Shown in pieces: positions 6,152 through 9,982 of a stretch of DNA of 9,982 bases. Origin of the DNA: an uncultured Candidatus Saccharibacteria bacterium (GTDB lineage: Bacteria > Patescibacteriota > Saccharimonadia > Saccharimonadales > UBA4665); the NCBI GenBank assembly GCA_903891235.1, contig CAITDW010000151.1, positions 1 through 9,982 on the forward strand. The letters run 5' to 3'. Positions within the stretch are counted from its first letter, which is position 1, and every line of letters starts with the position of its first letter. Both the position numbers and the translations under genes were made by a program. Below the pieces are notes generated by a model. The model saw only the letters and a list, made by a program, of their open reading frames with translations. It ran no database searches and was not told the origin of the DNA.

Positions 6152-6910
6152 ATGCAAGTAATCGTTAACGATATACTTATAAATTATCAGGTGATAGAAT
6201 CTAAAAAAGATTTCAATATTTTATTTATTCATGGTTGGGCTGACAATATTAAAGGACAGAAGGATTTCATACATAAACTTTCAAGTCTAGGCAATGTATA
6301 CGCTCTTGATTTACCCGGTTTTGGTGATAGCCAAGCTCCTGAGAGGGATCTTACAATTCTGGATTTTGCTAAATATGTAAATGAATTTTGTCGTAAGATT
6401 AAACTCGATAAAATTAATTTATTAATTGGTCACAGTAATGGTGGTGCCATAGCTATTAAGGGGCTTATGAGTCATGAAATTAAAGCTGATAAACTTATTC
6501 TACTAGCAGCCTCTGGTGTTCGAGATGCCTATAAATCTAAAGTAAGTTTGCTTAGAGTTATTTCTAAAACTGGTAAGGCCCTAAGTTCACCATTGCCTAG
6601 TGAGATGAAGTATAAGTTAAGAAAAAAACTCTATAAATCTGTAGGATCAGATATGCTCATTGCTGAACATATGCAGGGGACATTCAAAAATATCGTTGCC
6701 GAAGATTTACAGAATGATGCATCTCAGCTAGATTTGCCAACATTATTAATTTATGGTGAAAATGATGATATGACACCACCAAAATACGGATTAATGTATC
6801 ACGAATTAATTAAAGGTTCGATTATTGAAATAGTTGGACAAGCAGGACATTTTGTTCAACGAGATCAGCCAGAAATTACACTAAACTTAATTAAGGACTT
6901 TATAAAATGA
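6152..6910 (+). CDS. Alpha/beta-fold hydrolase
   Basis: A 252-residue cytoplasmic hydrolase with the full catalytic set: oxyanion-hole HGWAD (27-31), DLPGFGDS (53-60), nucleophile S95 in the elbow GHSNG, acidic residue D205 in YGENDDMTP, and H233 in AGHF. Length is typical of the Abhydrolase_1/6 esterase-like family, with a small helical lid around 125-185. The substrate is unknown; esterase, lipase or thioesterase activity are all possible. It directly follows the membrane protein at 5244 and overlaps the Mur ligase start by four bases (ATGA, 6907-6910), so it is translationally coupled to a cell-wall gene. A role in envelope metabolism is inferred from position only. Confidence 0.9.
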   Translation: MQVIVNDILINYQVIESKKDFNILFIHGWADNIKGQKDFIHKLSSLGNVYALDLPGFGDSQAPERDLTILDFAKYVNEFCRKIKLDKINLLIGHSNGGAIAIKGLMSHEIKADKLILLAASGVRDAYKSKVSLLRVISKTGKALSSPLPSEMKYKLRKKLYKSVGSDMLIAEHMQGTFKNIVAEDLQNDASQLDLPTLLIYGENDDMTPPKYGLMYHELIKGSIIEIVGQAGHFVQRDQPEITLNLIKDFIK

Positions 6911-8346
6911 TTGAAAGTTTAATGAGTATATATAAATTAGCCTTTTTTAAAACTATTACTTATATGCTCCAATCTAGTGAATATGAACCATTGAAATATT
7001 TAGATTGGTTTTGGCATACTCAAAATTTTAGTCGAGTCATTAGCCGAGGCAAGCTTAAACCAACCAAGTCAGCCAGGTTAATCTTATATGTAGAGTATTT
7101 GTTAGCGTTCGTTTGTATAGTTTCTGGCATAATTCTAATTTATATTTGGCATATTCATAAATTCAAGGCAGGGCTCGCATTTGGCGGAGCATTAATAATA
7201 GGCTATCCAATTATAATTGCTAATATAATTGTTATTCCTTTATTAATCGGTAAAATAATTTTTATTAATCCTAGAAATAACCGCAGAATATTATCTTCTG
7301 AAAAAATATTCAATGATTTTAAAGGAGAAAAAATTGCTATTGTTGGTAGTTATGGTAAAACTTCAATGAAAGAATTAATTATGACCGTACTAGGCAATCA
7401 TTTTAAGGTTGCTGCCACTCCCGGCAATAAGAATGTTCCCTTATCTCATGCTGACTTTGCTTTTAGTCTGAATGGCGATGAAGAGATATTAATTATCGAA
7501 TATGGTGAGGGTGCGCCAAGAGACGTCGAACTATTTGCCCGCATTACTCATCCATCTATGGCAATAATCACAGGTTTAGCACCAGCACATCTAGATAAAT
7601 ACAAAACTCTTGAAGCCGCAGGAGATGATATTTTTTCTGTGGCAGATTTTGTTGATCATAGCAAAATTATGGTAAATAAGGACTCTGCCGCAACTCATGA
7701 CTATTTAGAACCTGACTTTAAAACCTATGATAGTCATGGTGCATTAGGCTGGAAGGTTAGTGATGTTAAGGTGGAAATTACTGGCACTAGTTTTAAGATG
7801 ACCAAAGATGGACTAACACTGAAATTAAAATCTAGTCTTATTGGGCATCATCATATTGGTCCGCTGAGTCTGGTTGCAGCATTGGCATTAGAGCAAGGTA
7901 TGACTTTTGATGAAGTAATTAGGGCAATTTCCGAAACAGCTCCTTATGAACATAGGATGCAACCATATAAATTAAATAATGCTTGGGTTATTGACGATAC
8001 ATATAATGGTAATATCGAAGGCATGAGAGTCGGTACTGAGCTATTATCCGAACTTAAGGCCAAGAGAAAAATTTACGTAACTCCAGGACTAGTTGATCAG
8101 GGAGAAGAAAAAGAATCTGTTCATATAGAGCTTGGTAAATATATTGCTAAAGCCAATCCGGATATGGTGGTTTTGATGAAAAATTCTGCGACTCATTTTA
8201 TAGACAAAGGTATGAAGGAAGGACATTTTAAAAATAAATTAGTTATAGAAGATAATCCATTAAAGTTCTATAATAACCTCGATCAGTTTATAGCAGAAGG
8301 CGATATAGTCTTAATGCAAAATGATTGGCCTGATCAGTATAAATAA
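6907..8346 (+). CDS. Membrane-anchored MurF-like Mur ligase
   Basis: A 479-residue Mur ligase that probably attaches D-Ala-D-Ala (or a related amino acid) to a UDP-MurNAc peptide using ATP. Residues 1-130 differ from canonical MurF: instead of a soluble UDP-binding domain there are two long hydrophobic segments (about 57-81 and 89-120), so it is predicted to sit on the inner face of the membrane. From 140 on the ligase core is clear: P-loop GSYGKTS (147-153), GNKNVP (173-178), EYGEG (198-202), ITGLAPAHLD (221-230), YEHRMQP (347-353) and IDDTYNGN (362-369), which parallels the DDAYNANP of MurF. The start overlaps the hydrolase stop; AAGGA (6893-6897) lies nine bases before ATG. Its neighbour downstream is Ddl, which makes the MurF substrate. 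Other Mur-ligase-fold enzymes (MurT, cyanophycin-type) are less likely because of the MurF-style C-terminal motif. Confidence 0.87.
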   Translation: MIESLMSIYKLAFFKTITYMLQSSEYEPLKYLDWFWHTQNFSRVISRGKLKPTKSARLILYVEYLLAFVCIVSGIILIYIWHIHKFKAGLAFGGALIIGYPIIIANIIVIPLLIGKIIFINPRNNRRILSSEKIFNDFKGEKIAIVGSYGKTSMKELIMTVLGNHFKVAATPGNKNVPLSHADFAFSLNGDEEILIIEYGEGAPRDVELFARITHPSMAIITGLAPAHLDKYKTLEAAGDDIFSVADFVDHSKIMVNKDSAATHDYLEPDFKTYDSHGALGWKVSDVKVEITGTSFKMTKDGLTLKLKSSLIGHHHIGPLSLVAALALEQGMTFDEVIRAISETAPYEHRMQPYKLNNAWVIDDTYNGNIEGMRVGTELLSELKAKRKIYVTPGLVDQGEEKESVHIELGKYIAKANPDMVVLMKNSATHFIDKGMKEGHFKNKLVIEDNPLKFYNNLDQFIAEGDIVLMQNDWPDQYK

Positions 8347-8351
8347 TCTTC

Positions 8352-8360
8352 TGATATACT
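8352..8360 (+). promoter_or_regulatory. Extended -10 promoter directly before ddl
   Basis: TG-A-TATACT (8352-8360) lies in the 23-base gap after the Mur ligase stop and ends nine bases before the ddl ATG at 8370. The predicted start site is at or within three bases of the ATG. No Shine-Dalgarno is present and no good -35 is seen. The ddl gene may therefore be transcribed on its own as a leaderless message as well as by read-through from the Mur ligase. Confidence 0.55.
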
Positions 8361-8369
8361 ATTAGCATA

Positions 8370-9533
8370 ATGAATAAACTTAATATCGCAGTTGTCTTTG
8401 GATCTCGTTCTGCAGAACATGATGTGTCTATAGTTACGGCTATTAAAAGTATAATTAAACCTCTCGAGTTAACTCATGAATATAACGTTATCCCAGTATA
8501 TATTTCTAAGGACGGGAATTGGTATTCAGATGATAAGCTAAAAGATATTAATGCATACTCCGGAGATAAATTGACTAAGTTATTGTCCCAGTTAAAACCT
8601 ATATCTCTCGGGTTTAGTGATGGTCTTCAAATAATACAGGCTGGTTTTGCTAAAAAAAATATCAATATAGATCTAGTCTTTCCTGCTACCCATGGCACTC
8701 ATGGAGAGGATGGTGAACTCATGGCAATCTGTGAGATGGCTAATGTTGCCTACGTTGGCTGTAATGTCTCATCTAGTTCAGTTGCTATGGATAAAGTCTT
8801 AGCAAAACAAGTGATTTCATCTTCGGGCATTGATATAGCTAAATATGTTTCTTTTTCGAAGTTTGATTATTTGGCAGGTGCAAAAAAATATGTCAGTAAA
8901 GTTCAGTCTGTACTTACTTTTCCTGTATTTGTGAAACCAGCGCATCTTGGATCATCAATCGGCATTACTAGAGTCAAGCAAATATCTGATCTAGAAAATG
9001 CAATTGAAGTTGCTCTTCATTATGATGATAAGGTATTAATCGAAGAAGAAGTACCTAATCTTATTGAAGTTACGCTACCTATCATTGGCAATCAAGAACT
9101 TACTCCTGCATATCTAGAGCAGCCAATGCTTCACAGTGAAGACTTTTTTGATTTTGACACTAAATATCTGCAAGGTGGTAAAAAGGGCAAGAACAAGGGC
9201 TCTAATGGCTCACAGGGTTATTCAACAATACCAGCCGATCTGCCAAGAGAACTTTATGATAAAGCTGAACTGACCGGGCTTAAGGCCTATAAGGCACTTG
9301 GTTGTAGTGGTATCGCTCGTATTGACATGCTTATAGATGTAAAAAGTAACAAAGTTTATTTTAATGAAGCCAATCCACTACCCGGTGGTTTATATTCTCA
9401 TAACTGGAATAAGGCTGGAATGACTAATATTGATTTAGTTACAAGACTTGTAGAGCTAGCAATTGAGCGAAAAGCTGAAAGAGATTCAGTAGAGACAGTT
9501 TTTAAGACAAGTTACTTATCTCAGTTTAAATAA
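8370..9533 (+). CDS. ddl: D-alanine--D-alanine ligase
   Basis: A 387-residue cytoplasmic ATP-grasp ligase that joins two D-alanines for the peptidoglycan stem. Motifs: VFGSRSAEHDVS with E16 (first-substrate site); HGTHGEDGE (108-116); MDK (140-142); ATP-binding K189 and GSS (194-196); IEEEV (224-228); K265-Y266 in DTKY, matching K215-Y216 of E. coli DdlB and favouring D-Ala-D-Ala over VanA-type D-Ala-D-Lac; ARIDM with D319; metal ligands E333 and N335 in NEANPLPG. Two oddities stand out. About 13 extra G/K/S-rich residues (269-285) lie in the omega loop that closes over the active site. The sequence after PG is GLYSHNW, placing Asn where E. coli S281 binds the second D-Ala. The protein is longer than most Ddl (about 300-370). 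It follows the MurF-like gene by 23 bases. Confidence 0.95.
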   Translation: MNKLNIAVVFGSRSAEHDVSIVTAIKSIIKPLELTHEYNVIPVYISKDGNWYSDDKLKDINAYSGDKLTKLLSQLKPISLGFSDGLQIIQAGFAKKNINIDLVFPATHGTHGEDGELMAICEMANVAYVGCNVSSSSVAMDKVLAKQVISSSGIDIAKYVSFSKFDYLAGAKKYVSKVQSVLTFPVFVKPAHLGSSIGITRVKQISDLENAIEVALHYDDKVLIEEEVPNLIEVTLPIIGNQELTPAYLEQPMLHSEDFFDFDTKYLQGGKKGKNKGSNGSQGYSTIPADLPRELYDKAELTGLKAYKALGCSGIARIDMLIDVKSNKVYFNEANPLPGGLYSHNWNKAGMTNIDLVTRLVELAIERKAERDSVETVFKTSYLSQFK

Positions 9534-9578
9534 TCTAAGCATTCATAACAGTCTTAGAAAGCAATTGTTTTATAAGCC

Positions 9579-9776
9579 TTATTCTCGTAATGATACCCAT
9601 TTGTATGTCAACATTTTGCCAGCTATCTTTTTTTCTAGATCTTTACAATAGTCAATCCTGCTTGAGTATTTGTTTTTTGTAACTTGATCAATTTTTCTAG
9701 TAACTTATTGTCATAGATATTTTAAATACATTGAATAAATGGTTATTATCATTTTCCTGTCTAATCTGGCAGATAT
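9579..9776 (-). pseudogene. Possible frameshifted remnant of a minus-strand gene
   Basis: The gap 9534-9804 holds no intact gene. On the minus strand three consecutive protein-like open pieces occur in different frames: 9776-9714 (includes ARLDRKMIITIYSMYLKY), 9721-9638 (includes NKLLEKLIKLQKTNTQAGL) and 9704-9579 (includes DLEKKIAGKMLTYKWVSLRE then TAA). Two shifts, near 9715 and near 9640, would join them into about 65 residues of a lost protein's C-terminus. No family is recognised. There is no start codon, and the leuS promoter occupies the place where an upstream part would lie. Chance open frames in AT-rich DNA are a real alternative. A weak 6-bp inverted repeat (9534-9539/9553-9558) follows ddl but lacks a T-run. 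Confidence 0.22.
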
Positions 9777-9795
9777 TCAGCTAATGCCATATAAT
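9766..9795 (+). promoter_or_regulatory. leuS promoter, leaderless-type spacing
   Basis: CTGGCA (9766-9771, four of six matches to TTGACA), an 18-nt spacer and a perfect TATAAT (9790-9795). The -10 ends nine bases before the leuS ATG at 9805, predicting a start about three bases upstream of the codon. No Shine-Dalgarno is present. Confidence 0.6.
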
Positions 9796-9804
9796 GTCTC
9801 TATT

Positions 9805-9982
9805 ATGAAAAGATATAACCCTAAAGAAATCGAACCCAAATGGCAGGCTATTTGGGATGAGACTAATATATATAGCGCAGATCTAAATAGTAATAGGCCT
9901 AAATATATTGCTATGAGTATGTTTAATTATCCATCTGGAGCTGGCTTACATATAGGCCATGCTATGAACTATACAATTTCTG
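9805..9982 (+). CDS. leuS: Leucyl-tRNA synthetase, N-terminal part (cut by window edge)
   Basis: The first 59 codons of a class I aminoacyl-tRNA synthetase that charges tRNA-Leu with leucine. The N-terminus has the LeuRS pattern RYNPKEIEPKWQAIW, then MFNYPSGAGLHIGH, which contains the ATP-binding HIGH motif and the PSG.GLH context that separates LeuRS from IleRS and ValRS. The alternative start codons downstream would remove the conserved N-terminal region, so ATG 9805 is the likely start although no Shine-Dalgarno precedes it; the TATAAT nine bases upstream fits a leaderless message. The gene continues beyond the window, so editing and anticodon domains cannot be judged. Confidence 0.95.
   Translation, partial: MKRYNPKEIEPKWQAIWDETNIYSADLNSNRPKYIAMSMFNYPSGAGLHIGHAMNYTIS

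Noticed and set aside
9534..9558. Terminator after ddl (TCTAAG/CTTAGA inverted repeat)
   Set aside because: Only six base pairs with a 13-base loop, low G+C and no following T-run.
1..9982. UGA recoding (Gly code of Gracilibacteria/Absconditabacteria)
   Set aside because: UGA ends the genes at 752 and 6910 at natural domain ends with ATGA overlaps, and conserved glycines use GGN codons.
1..9982. CRISPR array, insertion sequence or defence system
   Set aside because: No regularly spaced short direct repeats, no transposase or nuclease motifs and no terminal inverted repeats were seen; the only direct repeats are the Kelch blades.

Overview
The window is an AT-rich bacterial chromosome segment, about one third G+C by eye. 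Every well-supported gene runs on the + strand. The gene content suggests a small-genome Patescibacteria/CPR organism, most likely Candidatus Saccharibacteria (TM7). The reasons are: a LigA-led membrane-protein/ligase pair; a secreted Kelch-type protein ending in an APKTG sorting-like motif; a membrane-anchored Mur ligase beside an atypical Ddl; and a LeuRS with the MFNYPSGAGLHIGH signature. Lineage is an inference from protein style only. TGA ends two genes (752, 6910), so I see no sign of the UGA=Gly code of Gracilibacteria/Absconditabacteria.

Layout. (1) 1-752: the left edge may be a breakpoint. A protein-like minus-strand reading frame (2-118) meets a multi-pass membrane protein (123-752) that seems to lack its 5' end and has no convincing start site. 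(2) 749-2776: ligA, complete NAD-dependent DNA ligase, coupled to the membrane gene by an ATGA overlap. (3) 2777-3017: an intergenic region with its own near-consensus promoter, a long-range stem, a leaderless-type 16-codon ORF and an AT-rich hairpin terminator. This is a candidate small RNA or attenuator. A second promoter and a Shine-Dalgarno (SD) site for the next gene follow. (4) 3018-4535: secreted Kelch-repeat surface protein whose 3' end runs 23 nt into tRNA-Ala(GGC) (4513-4589). (5) 4625-5182: calcineurin-like phosphoesterase. (6) 5244-6143: single-pass membrane protein of unknown function. (7) 6152-9533: alpha/beta hydrolase, MurF-like ligase with N-terminal membrane segments, and D-Ala-D-Ala ligase. 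(8) 9534-9804: a gene-free stretch with possible traces of a decayed minus-strand gene, then a leuS promoter. (9) 9805-9982: start of leuS, cut by the window edge.

The Mur ligase and Ddl form a functional pair: Ddl makes D-Ala-D-Ala and a MurF-type enzyme attaches it to the UDP-MurNAc peptide. A recurring regulatory theme is a TATAAT-like -10 box ending only 7-9 nt before the ATG with no SD (genes at 5244, 6152, 8370, 9805 and the micro-ORF at 2816). Genes that overlap an upstream gene (749, 6907) keep SD sites. This suggests leaderless translation of first genes in transcripts.
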